Below are positions 34,338 through 42,865 of a stretch of DNA of 64,000 nucleotides, piece after piece (positions within the stretch are counted from its first letter, which is position 1; the number at the start of each line of letters is the position of its first letter). Both the position numbers and the translations under genes were made by a program. Under the pieces are notes generated by a model. That model was given only the letters and a program-made list of their open reading frames with translations. It did no database searches and was not told where the DNA came from. The stretch comes from Pseudomonas lini (GTDB lineage: Bacteria; Pseudomonadota; Gammaproteobacteria; Pseudomonadales; Pseudomonadaceae), in the NCBI RefSeq assembly GCF_030812475.1, contig NZ_JAUSSR010000007.1:310001-374000 (forward strand), read 5' to 3'.

Positions 34338-34360
34338 CGTATTGATTGATTCAATACAAT
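34338..34360. promoter_or_regulatory. Operator between cro and cI
   Basis: GTATTGA and TCAATAC form arms 34339-34345 and 34351-34357 around a five-base spacer. The same arms and spacing recur at 35141-35165 beyond cI. A weaker half-site follows at about 34366-34376. It is likely bound by CI and Cro. Confidence 0.7.
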
Positions 34361-34393
34361 CGCCGATACGTTTTTGAATCAAGGCAGAGAAAA

Positions 34394-35071
34394 GTGATAG
34401 GCGACCGCATCGCTCAACGCATGCAAGAACTAGAACTATCCGAAGGCGAACTCGGCCGCCGTTCAGGCGTCCCTCAGCCGACCATTCATAGGATCGTAAC
34501 TAATGCGGTAGCCAGCCCACGCCACGAGAACGTTGAAAAAATCGCCAAAGCCTTGAAAGTCAGCAGTAACTGGCTGTGGAAAGGAGGCGAACACAAAGAA
34601 CCAACAAAAGATGCAAAGCCTTCCTCTAGCTCTGAATCCAACGTAGAGCCTGGGCCGGCAATCAAAGGATATGTGCCGTTGATTTCTTGGGTACAAGCAG
34701 GTGCTTGGTGCGAGATTGAGGACGTTCGATCTCTTGATGACGCAGAGATATGGCTACCTTGCGCGGCGTCTCATAGTAGCCAGAGTTACGCCCTCAGAGT
34801 GCGCGGACTGTCCATGTTCAACCAGCATGAACGCCGTTCCTTCAGAGACGGAGACATCATTTTTGTTGACCCCGCGAAGGACGCGGAGAACGGCTCACTT
34901 GTCATTGCCAAATTAGTCGATAGCCAAGAAGCGACGTTTAAACAGCTGGTGATGGAAGGAAAGCGCCGTTTTCTAAAGCCGTTGAATCCCGCCTGGCCTG
35001 AGCCGATCATTGAGCTGGGTGACGATGCCATGATTTGCGGTGTCGTATTCTCGAAACTAGAAATTTTCTAA
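34394..35071 (+). CDS. CI-type repressor with S24 peptidase domain
   Basis: 225 residues from a GTG at 34394; the open frame further upstream runs through operator sequence. An N-terminal helix-turn-helix (about 17-38, LSEGELGRRSGVPQPTIHRI) binds operators. The C-terminal half is a LexA/S24 self-cleavage domain: Ala-Gly cleavage site in VQAGAW, catalytic Ser in RVRGLSMF and Lys in EATFKQL. Induction by the RecA/SOS route is therefore expected. A terminator follows the gene. Confidence 0.85.
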   Translation: MIGDRIAQRMQELELSEGELGRRSGVPQPTIHRIVTNAVASPRHENVEKIAKALKVSSNWLWKGGEHKEPTKDAKPSSSSESNVEPGPAIKGYVPLISWVQAGAWCEIEDVRSLDDAEIWLPCAASHSSQSYALRVRGLSMFNQHERRSFRDGDIIFVDPAKDAENGSLVIAKLVDSQEATFKQLVMEGKRRFLKPLNPAWPEPIIELGDDAMICGVVFSKLEIF

Positions 35072-35089
35072 TACATCGTATGCCAGATT

Positions 35090-35113
35090 AAGCCCGCAGA
35101 TTGCGGGCTTTAT
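35090..35113 (+). terminator. Terminator after cI
   Basis: AAGCCCGCA/TGCGGGCTT with a GAT loop followed by TATTATG. Confidence 0.7.
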
Positions 35114-35140
35114 TATGCTTCACACCAAAATCAATTCAAT

Positions 35141-35165
35141 TACGTATTGACTGAATCAATACGTA
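35141..35165. promoter_or_regulatory. Second CI operator, upstream of the rightward genes
   Basis: A perfect ten-base-pair palindrome TACGTATTGA/TCAATACGTA with a five-base spacer; a further TACGTAT half-site overlaps its right end. It lies 46 bases upstream of the first rightward gene and shares arms with the operator at 34338. Confidence 0.75.
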
Positions 35166-35210
35166 TTTGTATCGTCTGTCTCGTATACCTCTCACCAAAG
35201 AGTACGAGCC

Positions 35211-35414
35211 ATGCAAACCACACATAGCACCACACGCTGCCGGGTCTACCTGCATCCTTCTGCATGCAGCAGCCGCGCTGCCGTCGAGGCCGTTCAGCAC
35301 CGCACCGGGCTGCTAGTAATTACCAATCCAAAGGGCCGTAGCGAGGCCGTCCAGCCTAACGATACCGCAGCAGCGGATACCAGCATCTGCCCGTCCGGAG
35401 GCGATGCAGCATGA
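35211..35414 (+). CDS. Hypothetical protein, first rightward gene
   Basis: 67 residues, MQTTHSTTRCRVYLHPS. No known domain is seen. It lies downstream of the second CI operator and its stop overlaps the next start (ATGA), so it is the leader gene of the rightward operon and is probably repressed in the lysogen. Confidence 0.6.
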   Translation: MQTTHSTTRCRVYLHPSACSSRAAVEAVQHRTGLLVITNPKGRSEAVQPNDTAAADTSICPSGGDAA

Positions 35415-35782
35415 ACAGCTACCTCATTCCGCTCGCGAAACAAGAGCTGCTACATCACATGCTGCAGGTTGGTGGCGCAGCCGTTTGCCCACTTCAACGA
35501 CCAGAGCAAACCATCCACGCAAGCTTTGAGGTGGAGCTCACTGACGACAGCGCAGTCGTCAGCGTGGACTTCGGCGGCCACACCGGCGAACTGACCCTCA
35601 AGCGGTCAGATCGCGCCAATCACCTGCACCTGCGGGATTTCATCCAGGACATCGCGAACGGCCGCATTGAGTCGGCAGAGCCTACGCCGCCAGAGCGACT
35701 CGGTAGCGAAGCGCAAGTACAGCAGATGCTGGCCGAAGCGGAAGCACTGCTGAATAGCGTTCGAAAATTGCTCGCAGCCTGA
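35411..35782 (+). CDS. Hypothetical protein in the rightward operon
   Basis: 123 residues. The N-terminal half is beta-like (FEVELTDDSAVVSVDFGGHTGELTLKRSD) and the end is helical (VQQMLAEAEALLNSVRKLL). It has no recognised domain and is coupled to its upstream neighbour by an ATGA overlap. Confidence 0.6.
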   Translation: MNSYLIPLAKQELLHHMLQVGGAAVCPLQRPEQTIHASFEVELTDDSAVVSVDFGGHTGELTLKRSDRANHLHLRDFIQDIANGRIESAEPTPPERLGSEAQVQQMLAEAEALLNSVRKLLAA

Positions 35783-35792
35783 GAACAGCACA

Positions 35793-36068
35793 GTGAATCG
35801 CACCCTGGATCAAACAGCCGCCGTGCTCGGCCTCAAACCCCGCGCCTTCCGCACCAGGTTGCGAGAACTACGCATCCTGACCAATGACGGCGACCTGGCC
35901 AGCCATCACCGCGACCGGGGCTACCTGTTCTCGGATCCGCGCAGCGTGCAGCTCGGAAACACCAACCGCTATCGGCACTACGCCGTAGTGATGGTCAAGG
36001 AAGACGGCGTCAAGTGGATCGCCAAAAAACTGAATATCACCATTACTTACAAGGACGCCGCCGCATGA
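35793..36068 (+). CDS. KilAC-like phage DNA-binding protein
   Basis: 91 residues from a GTG at 35793. The pattern (TAAVLGLKPRAFRTRLRELRIL ... RDRGYLFSDPR ... GVKWIAKKLNI) resembles the C-terminal domain of phage antirepressors (KilAC), standing alone without the usual N-terminal domain. It could oppose CI or act as a small regulator. Confidence 0.6.
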   Translation: MNRTLDQTAAVLGLKPRAFRTRLRELRILTNDGDLASHHRDRGYLFSDPRSVQLGNTNRYRHYAVVMVKEDGVKWIAKKLNITITYKDAAA

Positions 36069-36439
36069 GTCAGAACGCCATTACCCAAGCCATCGGCGCA
36101 CTGAAGCTGGTCCCGATGTTCCTCAACCATCCGACCGTGATCAGCCGCGCCACGCTGATTGGCGCATCAGCCGAAGCTGTACAGCTGCTGGAATCAGTCC
36201 CTCCGGTCAGCGCCGAGCTGGCTGAGGTATTCCGCTGTGTGGACGCGGTTATTGGTGATGGGCAAATCGCCTACGTCACCCCAACAAAGTCGCCCGAATA
36301 CCCCTACGGCGCCGTTGTCGCTGACCAAAGTGGCAACGTCTGCGCGGCGGCTATGGGCAAAAGTAAAGAAGGCCTCGCCGAATTGATCCGTTTCAAGTTA
36401 CTGCCCCCATCGGAGGGGGTCGGGGAGGACGCGGCATGA
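36065..36439 (+). CDS. Hypothetical protein in the rightward operon
   Basis: 124 residues from the ATG at 36065 overlapping the previous stop. It contains a mixed alpha/beta sequence with AYVTPTKSPEYPYGAVVADQSGNVCAAAMGKSKEGL. No family is recognised. It overlaps the PrtN-like gene by four bases. Confidence 0.6.
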   Translation: MSQNAITQAIGALKLVPMFLNHPTVISRATLIGASAEAVQLLESVPPVSAELAEVFRCVDAVIGDGQIAYVTPTKSPEYPYGAVVADQSGNVCAAAMGKSKEGLAELIRFKLLPPSEGVGEDAA

Positions 36440-36678
36440 GCAATACCCTCGACCAACTCAGGCGCCAATTCGCAACACCTTGCCCGACGCTGGCAGCGGT
36501 CCGCGAGCATTACTTCTCGCACATCCGCACCGATCGCCACCTGCTGACCGAGATCAAGAAAGGCCGCATCAAGCTCACCGTCAAGCGCCTGCACGGCTCC
36601 ACCCGGGCCAAGCCGGTGGTCTACCTGCACGACCTTGCCGACTACCTCGACGCCCAAGCGTTGACGGCAGCCGCCTGA
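36436..36678 (+). CDS. PrtN-like pyocin activator family protein
   Basis: 80 residues matching the pyocin activator PrtN family: TLAAVREHYF ... KKGRIKLTVKRLHGSTRAKPVVYLHDLADYLD. In P. aeruginosa PrtN turns on R/F-pyocin genes through P boxes after RecA-mediated loss of PrtR. Phages often carry short relatives just before the integrase. Here it may act on phage or host pyocin promoters. Confidence 0.75.
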   Translation: MSNTLDQLRRQFATPCPTLAAVREHYFSHIRTDRHLLTEIKKGRIKLTVKRLHGSTRAKPVVYLHDLADYLDAQALTAAA

Positions 36679-36737
36679 ATTACCGCACGCCCCTGCCATC
36701 CAGGGGCAAACAACTCGCACCCCAAGAGGCACAGCAG

Positions 36738-36935
36738 ATGAAACCTACAGACACCGCCGAATTCACCAGCGAACTCAACGCAGACGTATTCGCGAATCAG
36801 ATCGGCCACGCCTTTCCAAAGTGCCATCGGGAGTAGTCAACAAAGGAAACGTCGGTTCAGTTAAGTACTTCTGCAACACCCTGCCACCGGCCTTTCACCA
36901 GATATTCCAGCGGCGGGCTCCATTGAGGAACTAAC
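36738..36935 (+). pseudogene. Frameshifted small phage gene
   Basis: An ATG at 36738 (AGAGG upstream) opens MKPTDTAEFTSELNADVFANQIG and stops after 32 codons. Near the CCTTTCC run (about 36810-36820) a one-base shift continues as SKVPSGVVNKGNVGSVK, which reads like the expected continuation, up to TAA at 36935. I infer a frameshifted and probably truncated copy of a small gene common in Pseudomonas prophages; a genuine 32-residue peptide is the alternative. Confidence 0.4.
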
Positions 36936-36979
36936 ACATGAAAGCCCTTCGCCGAACGGCCCGAATACGTAGCGGGCAA

Positions 36980-37117
36980 ATGTCGCCTCTCGACTTGAAC
37001 GTCCTCTGCGACAAATGTGACAAGTCGCGAGCACACGGCAATCACCAAACATGCAGCAAGCAACGCCAGGTCGAAGGCATCGAGCGGCGCGCTAGGGAGA
37101 AACACCATGGAAGCTGA
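36980..37117 (+). CDS. Small cysteine-rich zinc-knuckle-like protein
   Basis: 45 residues (MSPLDLNVLCDKCDKSRAHG...). C-x2-C followed by H-x2-H/C residues (HGNHQTCSKQRQ) suggests zinc binding. No strong RBS is seen, but its stop overlaps the next start, as is usual in this operon. It may also be the end of a longer gene disrupted by the frameshift upstream. Confidence 0.4.
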   Translation: MSPLDLNVLCDKCDKSRAHGNHQTCSKQRQVEGIERRAREKHHGS

Positions 37118-37349
37118 AATCCTTTCGGATGAAGAGCTGGCGCATATCACCGGCTACAAAGCCAGGGCCTACCAACGTCGCTGGTTGGATGATCGCCAGT
37201 GGCTCTATGTCGAAAGTCGTGGTAAGCGCCCACTAGTAGGAAGGATGTACGCTCGGATGAAGCTCGGCGTAATCACACAAACCAGTACTACCGCCACTCC
37301 ACTGCCAGTCGCGCCCGCATGGACGCCCGACTTCTCGCGAGTGAACTGA
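37107..37349 (+). CDS. DUF4224-like protein, candidate excisionase
   Basis: 80 residues from the ATG at 37107. LSDEELAHITGYKARAYQRRWLDDRQWLYV is the DUF4224 signature, a small helix-turn-helix protein typically encoded directly before tyrosine integrases. It probably directs excision (Xis-like). Two bases separate its stop from the integrase start. Confidence 0.7.
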   Translation: MEAEILSDEELAHITGYKARAYQRRWLDDRQWLYVESRGKRPLVGRMYARMKLGVITQTSTTATPLPVAPAWTPDFSRVN

Positions 37350-37350
37350 T

Positions 37351-38400
37351 ATGCGCCCCCGCAAAACCGCAACCCGCCATTTGCCGCCTAGGATGTATCA
37401 ATGGACGCGGCCACGAAAGAGCGGAAAAGTCTGGATAGCCTATTACTATCTGGACTCCACAGGAAAGGCGATCCCACTCGGCAAGGATCTCGACCAGGCC
37501 AGGCTCAAGTGGGCCGAACTCGAAGCCAAAGAAAAGCCGCTGGACTTGCGGACAATGAAGGGGATTCTCGACCGTTATATACGCGACATTGTCCCGAAAA
37601 AAGCACCGCGCACGCAGCGCGACAACCTTGCCGAAATCAAGCAACTGCGCCAGCTTTTCGACAATGCGCCGATCGACTCCATTACGCCAGCTACGATCGC
37701 TGGCTACCGGGACGCCCGAACAGCAAAGGTCCGGGCCAACCGTGAGATAGCCACTCTTTCACACGTATTCAATATGGCGCGTGAGTGGGGCCTAACCACC
37801 AAAGAAAACCCTTGCCAGGGTGTCCGCAAAAACAAAGAGACGCCACGGGACTACTACGCGAATGACGTGGTTTGGGATGCTGTTTACAACAAAGCCGCGC
37901 AGGAACTGAAAGACGCGATGGATCTTGCATATCTGACCGGGCAAAGACCGGCAGATGTCTTGATCATGCGCAAGGACGATATTGATGGGGGGTATTTGAT
38001 GGTGCAGCAGAACAAGACCCACAAAAAGCTACGTATCCAGATGACCGTCAACGGGTCGGCCAACAGTCTAGGCATGCTGATCGCGAAAATCGGAGAGCGC
38101 AACGCTCAACACCTTTCGAGCTACCTTATTGTGAGTGCCCGCGGAAAGCGCATGACTGCAAAAATGCTCCGCGATCGCTGGGATAAAGCGCGGGAAAAGG
38201 CCAAGAACGAAGCAATCGAAATGGGCGACACTCTGTTAGCTGCACGAATCAGCAGTTTTCAGTTTCGGGACATCAGGCCAAAAGCCGCGTCGGAAATCAC
38301 AGATGTCGGCGAAGCAAGCCTGCTCTTGGGCCATACCAAGGGAGACATTACGGAGCGCGTATACCGTCGTGTCGGTGCCATTGCGAAGCCGTCAAAATAG
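37351..38400 (+). CDS. int: Tyrosine integrase
   Basis: 349 residues. A SAM-like N-terminal DNA-binding region (about 70-150) is followed by the catalytic domain: first Arg in LTGQRPADVL, second box RDIRPKAAS (Arg where His is usual), LLGHTKGD and nucleophile Tyr in TERVYRRVG near the C-terminus. It recombines attP with a tRNA-Ser gene; the attR tRNA fragment is at 43336. It lies 4.9 kb from that site, further than usual, because cargo intervenes. A decayed copy of its 3' end lies at 43131. Confidence 0.9.
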   Translation: MRPRKTATRHLPPRMYQWTRPRKSGKVWIAYYYLDSTGKAIPLGKDLDQARLKWAELEAKEKPLDLRTMKGILDRYIRDIVPKKAPRTQRDNLAEIKQLRQLFDNAPIDSITPATIAGYRDARTAKVRANREIATLSHVFNMAREWGLTTKENPCQGVRKNKETPRDYYANDVVWDAVYNKAAQELKDAMDLAYLTGQRPADVLIMRKDDIDGGYLMVQQNKTHKKLRIQMTVNGSANSLGMLIAKIGERNAQHLSSYLIVSARGKRMTAKMLRDRWDKAREKAKNEAIEMGDTLLAARISSFQFRDIRPKAASEITDVGEASLLLGHTKGDITERVYRRVGAIAKPSK

Positions 38401-38529
38401 CGGAAAGCGAGTTACAAACGCTGAGTCTCAAAATGACGCTGGCGGTGCTCCTAACGTTGGAGTCACGCCAGCTTCAGTTCGTCGCTGCAGAAACAGCATT
38501 CAGCCAAAATCAGGCATTCAAAGCAACTA

Positions 38530-39711
38530 CTAAGCTGGGGTCGATTCAGTAACATCGTCGATGTAATAGCCCTTAGCCCCGTTGATTCGAACTTTAAGCT
38601 CCTCAATGGCGAGTGCAGGGACTTTCCGATGCAGCATCGCGTGGCAGTTCGGGCAAACTGGGCGAAGGTCGGTCACGGGATTTAAGTCGTAAGCATCTCC
38701 AATCTCAGAGAGTGGTTTCAAGTGATGGACGTGAATAAAACCTTCTCCAAGTTCTCCGTACGTCTTCGCAAAGTCGAATTGGCAAACGAAGCATTTCCAG
38801 CCCCAGTGACGGATGCATTTGAGACGAGCGCCTCGGTCCCGCTCGTAAATTTTGACCGTTACCGATTTAGCCCCCCCTTCAACCACTGTTCCTTGGCTAG
38901 AAGGATGTAGGAACGAGTCGATATCAGATTTGAGGGAGTGTCGATCGTAAAACTCCCAGATCACTCCTACCGGTGAAGTATCGAATACTTGGAAGGGTTT
39001 TGCGATGCCTGCAAACGTGAAGGGTCCACGATCACTCAGGCGATAAAATATATATGAACGGCCTCGAGGTTTTAGCAGGCTCTGTATCGAGGCGTGTTGC
39101 AATTTTGACGGTCCTTTGCCAGACCACACCAGGCGATCACCATCGAAAAAATTTTTGTAGTCATGTCCAGTTCTTCCTGGAATCCCAACATTGCAAAATA
39201 CATAAACATTCCCCTCATGCTCCGCATAGCCAGTAAACCAGTCACCCCCCTTTGGTTGGGGATTCAAATCGAGCATTTTGAAAACATCGGACCTGGTGTA
39301 CTCCTCGCCGAGAATAAAGCTTGGAAAAGGTGGCAGGACTTTTGGGCTAATGGTTGGTTTTTCCAGGAGCGGAGGAGTGTCAGGGTGTTCTGGCACAGCA
39401 ACTACGTAGCCAGCTTGTCTGAGACGCGTTTCCGCAGCTAGGAGCAGATTCGCCTCAAAGCATCGGCGCCATCTGCTCTCCGTAATTAGAGCTTCAACTG
39501 ACAGATCCAGTCTGCCGCCCTCCCAGAGCTTGGTAAAGCCATCGGATGGTTTCGGTTGAGATATCAAGGTACTCACAGTTTTGTATCCGCCCGACGAACC
39601 AAGCATTTGGAGAAATAATGCCGGTCGATAGTTCAGCGCTGTCTGTGCTTCCATTGCCTTACCGCGCAAGAATGCCGTGAACTCATCGTCTTCCATTGGC
39701 GTCATCGGCAT
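38530..39711 (-). CDS. DUF3427-like/HNH nuclease (type IV restriction-like)
   Basis: 393 residues. The middle (YTRSDVFKMLDLNPQPKGG ... GRTGHDYKNFFDGDRLVWSGKG ... FTFAGIAKPFQVFD) resembles the DUF3427 domain, an SRA-like reader found in type IV restriction enzymes. The C-terminal ~90 residues form an McrA-like HNH nuclease (CFVCQ ... FIHVHHLKPLSEIGD ... LRPVCPNCHAMLHR) with paired cysteines for zinc. It would cut DNA bearing modified bases, perhaps rival phages. It is AT-rich, in cargo DNA beyond the integrase. Confidence 0.75.
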   Translation of the reverse strand: MPMTPMEDDEFTAFLRGKAMEAQTALNYRPALFLQMLGSSGGYKTVSTLISQPKPSDGFTKLWEGGRLDLSVEALITESRWRRCFEANLLLAAETRLRQAGYVVAVPEHPDTPPLLEKPTISPKVLPPFPSFILGEEYTRSDVFKMLDLNPQPKGGDWFTGYAEHEGNVYVFCNVGIPGRTGHDYKNFFDGDRLVWSGKGPSKLQHASIQSLLKPRGRSYIFYRLSDRGPFTFAGIAKPFQVFDTSPVGVIWEFYDRHSLKSDIDSFLHPSSQGTVVEGGAKSVTVKIYERDRGARLKCIRHWGWKCFVCQFDFAKTYGELGEGFIHVHHLKPLSEIGDAYDLNPVTDLRPVCPNCHAMLHRKVPALAIEELKVRINGAKGYYIDDVTESTPA

Positions 39712-39874
39712 CTTGATTCTCTTATTTCTTGGAGTTCATCTGGCTTGGCGATCACCACTATAATGCAGGAGTATGTGTCTCGTATGCAGCGCGCGCACCT
39801 TGAACTCAGAAGCCAGCGATTTATATTTATAGCATTGCCAAAAAGAAAGATATTGTGATCATATTCAATAATCT

Positions 39875-40897
39875 TCATGGGATTATTCTTCTCATTCCCA
39901 CCCCCCAAGACGCTACTAACTTACATACCCTAATCCATTCTTGATCGATTTCCTTGTCCAACGCTTCCAAAAGCTTATGCGCAGACATTTCCTTCATTTT
40001 TTGTACACAGTTCAGCAGTAGAGACTCTCCTAGTGGCGCACAGATCCACGTATCATCGTCATACACGTCAAATGCAGACCAATAATTACTATTGTATTCT
40101 TTATCCAATTTGCGAGCAGTGGACACATTTAATCCTAGTTTGTGATCAGGATACGGTCGGTAACGCTGATATCGACCCGACGAGTACATCAAACAAGGTG
40201 CATGAGCGTGAGGCACAGTATCTTTAACGATGTTTACGGGAAGGATATTTTCGATCTCATGGCAGTCCAAAATTTCTAATTGGTAAGTCGGCTGCAAACC
40301 TAATACTTCGTATTTGAAACGCTTCGCTGTAGACCCACGACGGCCATTAGGATGTTTGAGATCACTATCAACAATACAAAGCAGAAATTTATTTTGAGCA
40401 GCCAAATCTTTAAATAGATCATAGGTGGTGCTACCACCGCCCGGCCTAGAGTCAAGAGACACATCAAACGCTGCAAAAATCTTATTATCTAAAAGATGTA
40501 AAGCAGCCCCACAAATTAAGGCGTTAGCATCAAGCAAATTCTCAGTTACAAAAATCGATGATTGTAACGCGCCGCTGTCTTTGAAGCGATTATAGCCAAC
40601 TACTAGTTTGTCGAGTGCGGACTCAAGTCGATTGCCATTTTCGAAATCAACGCTCACATGGAAGGTAAACTTTTTTTCAATGCGACGCGTTTCAATGACT
40701 GTACTTTCGAGGCTTGACAATACTCTTTTTGAGTAACTACTCAATTGATTAACTGTTTTCAACAACTCTACTGTTTCGATAGGCATCCATACAGCGTGCT
40801 TACCCTCACCGTGAGCGGACAATATATTGTCCAATGCTCGTACTTTCGAATCAGTATCTATTTGAATGTTGATTGCCGAGTTTATGATTATTATCAT
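39875..40897 (-). CDS. TOPRIM-like (DUF4435-like) partner of the ATPase
   Basis: 340 residues, starting four bases after the ATPase stop. Acidic motifs fit a TOPRIM nuclease: Glu119 in VTENLLDA, D-x-D at 177/179 (CIVDSD) and E-I-E-N at 214-217. This E...DxD...ExEN order is seen in the DUF4435 nucleases that act with AAA ATPases (for example AriB in PARIS) and in OLD-family TOPRIM domains. The likely role is DNA or RNA cleavage once the ATPase senses invasion. Similarity is at motif level only. Confidence 0.55.
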   Translation of the reverse strand: MIIIINSAINIQIDTDSKVRALDNILSAHGEGKHAVWMPIETVELLKTVNQLSSYSKRVLSSLESTVIETRRIEKKFTFHVSVDFENGNRLESALDKLVVGYNRFKDSGALQSSIFVTENLLDANALICGAALHLLDNKIFAAFDVSLDSRPGGGSTTYDLFKDLAAQNKFLLCIVDSDLKHPNGRRGSTAKRFKYEVLGLQPTYQLEILDCHEIENILPVNIVKDTVPHAHAPCLMYSSGRYQRYRPYPDHKLGLNVSTARKLDKEYNSNYWSAFDVYDDDTWICAPLGESLLLNCVQKMKEMSAHKLLEALDKEIDQEWIRVCKLVASWGVGMRRIIP

Positions 40898-40901
40898 TTT
40901 C

Positions 40902-42479
40902 TTAAGCCGATAGAAAGCCCGCAGGCCAATCGATTAGATAGCCTTCATCATCAAATCCAGAGAACGAAACGTCAGTTTCTCCATTTTTCTCTTTTTCAAA
41001 AAGTGTAATATTAATATCATTTTCATCCAGCACTTTATCCCGAACGCTTTTCCCTAGCGCGTCAATTAAATGCTTGCTATGAGTTTCGATTACGAAGTTA
41101 AAATTTTGTGACTCGGCTAGAGAGGCTACTTTTGCTATGGCCAGACCAAACTTGTATTGAAGCGCCGGATGGAGATGCAACTCTGGTTGCTCAATGACTA
41201 TGGTCCGTGTTTTTTTTCTTTTAATCCCTTTTCCTTTTTCAACAAGCTCGAGCCAAATCGAAACAATAACCGGAAGTATTTGTGAGTACCCAAACCCCAT
41301 ATCACTCACGTTATGGAATTTATCATCATGCTCTTCTTTTATCTGCAGAGCATAATGAAGCCCAGTAGTTACAAGCTCTAACTTAAAGCCGAAATTCATG
41401 GACATCCAATCACTTAGCTCTCTTTTCTTTTTTGCATCGAGCGAATTAATTACCATAGGTAGATTGGCACCAGTGTGGTCTATTTCTGCAATCTGTAAGT
41501 CTTGGTACCTATAAAATCTTTCAGCAGACGCTCGTAGCGGACCTAAATATCTGACACCGCCAAAAAATTCTTTGAAAAGATCATCCGCCGCCGCCCAGAA
41601 TGACTGTATATTTTGAGCGAGAACGTAATTAAAGCAGACTTCCTGAATTACAGCAGCGTTTTCATCTAGCTTTTTGAGAAAGTATTTATCAGACTGAAAA
41701 GCTTTTTTCAAATGATCTAGCAGCTCGCTTCCATGGGAAAACGGAATAGCTCTAAGCTGATCCCTTATTTTTTTTTCATGCTTGGCTTTGTGATGATATT
41801 GCGTGAGAAATTTCACCATCTTGTTAAGTGGCTCAGCCTGCATAACATCAATAACAACTATTCTTTTTCCTAGGCTCTTTACAGTTATTTCCTTAACCCC
41901 CTTTACTGAGCGCGGAATAATAGCCCCTTTATTCTGAATAAACGACAGAAAGTATGCATCCTTATTTTTAGAAGTTACACACTCAACCTCGAAAGATAAC
42001 ACCTGATCCCCCAAATAAGTTAATACCGCCTTTGAGCCGTACAACTCGAAATCAACAGTTGTGATTAAGCTTTCCCTATCCTTACGCTTTAAACTTATTT
42101 TTATATTTGCACGATGCTCCGTTGTGTTATCAGCATCAAACAAGCCTTGAAACCTCGTAATAGTTTCCCAATCCCATGTATCTACTTGGGATTCATTATT
42201 AACGCTTAAAGTTGTCTCAAAGTCGAAAGTGACTTCAGAGCCTCCATCATGCAAGGCAGTATTAAAGTCCCCGAAGTCCACATACGCGCCATACCAAAGG
42301 ATTGGGGCGCGAGTGTCTGACTCAACAGATTGTCGAAGCAATGGGAAAGTCCTTAAAAAAGTACTTTTCCCGCAACTATTCTTTCCAACGTACACATTGA
42401 TCTTTCGTACTGGAATTAGTTGTTTTTTACTACCAAAGCTGCGGAGCTGCTCGATACCAAAACTATGGATATCACTCAT
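40902..42479 (-). CDS. ABC-type AAA ATPase (OLD/RecF-like)
   Basis: 525 residues from the ATG at 42479. Walker A GKNSCGKST is at 32-40, after a beta-strand RKINVYV; the signature region and Walker B (TIVIEQPELHLHP) and a His switch (VIETHSKHL) are in the C-terminal quarter. A long insertion (~100-380) is typical of AAA_15/AAA_21 defence ATPases. It is co-transcribed with the TOPRIM-like gene, so the two probably work as an ATPase-nuclease pair against phage. AT-rich cargo. Confidence 0.75.
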   Translation of the reverse strand: MSDIHSFGIEQLRSFGSKKQLIPVRKINVYVGKNSCGKSTFLRTFPLLRQSVESDTRAPILWYGAYVDFGDFNTALHDGGSEVTFDFETTLSVNNESQVDTWDWETITRFQGLFDADNTTEHRANIKISLKRKDRESLITTVDFELYGSKAVLTYLGDQVLSFEVECVTSKNKDAYFLSFIQNKGAIIPRSVKGVKEITVKSLGKRIVVIDVMQAEPLNKMVKFLTQYHHKAKHEKKIRDQLRAIPFSHGSELLDHLKKAFQSDKYFLKKLDENAAVIQEVCFNYVLAQNIQSFWAAADDLFKEFFGGVRYLGPLRASAERFYRYQDLQIAEIDHTGANLPMVINSLDAKKKRELSDWMSMNFGFKLELVTTGLHYALQIKEEHDDKFHNVSDMGFGYSQILPVIVSIWLELVEKGKGIKRKKTRTIVIEQPELHLHPALQYKFGLAIAKVASLAESQNFNFVIETHSKHLIDALGKSVRDKVLDENDINITLFEKEKNGETDVSFSGFDDEGYLIDWPAGFLSA

Positions 42480-42865
42480 TGGGTATCTCTTTATCAAAGA
42501 ATATGCAGGCGTTAAACTCTATTTTAATAAGGCGCCAAGAAAGCTTACTTCGGGCAAGCTCCAACTTAGATTGCTCCCGCAAAAAAAACTGTGAGTCCTA
42601 ATTTTGAACCATTCATTACCCACTCCTTTGGTGCCTAAACCATTCACGTCATGCAAAGGTTTTTGAGGAAGGATAGCCTACGACATTTCTAAACCTTCGC
42701 GAAGACAAGAAGAAGATTGATGAAAAAAAACCGGAGCGAGGCGTAACGTTAAGCTGCCTGACGTAAGACTTTATGAGTAATTCGGCAACGATTCCGTAAG
42801 CGGCCCTCGTCAGTGTTCTACTTCTAGCCGATTTCTGCCTGTCATCACGGTCAGCTTTGGGTCCA
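42480..42865. other. Non-coding stretch upstream of the ATPase gene
   Basis: AT-rich at first (possible promoter for the ATPase operon), then a segment near 42824-42865 containing GCCGATTTCTGCC-TGTCATC, a sequence repeated at about 43061-43080 and reminiscent of decayed interspersed repeats in Pseudomonas intergenic DNA. No gene seen. Confidence 0.45.

Noticed and set aside
38401-38529. Att site directly after the integrase
   Set aside because: No tRNA 3' sequence is present here; the only tRNA-Ser fragment is at 43336.
39702-39908. 68-codon ORF between the HNH and TOPRIM-like genes
   Set aside because: No RBS, unusual composition, and it overlaps both neighbours' ends; the gap is more likely a promoter for the HNH gene.
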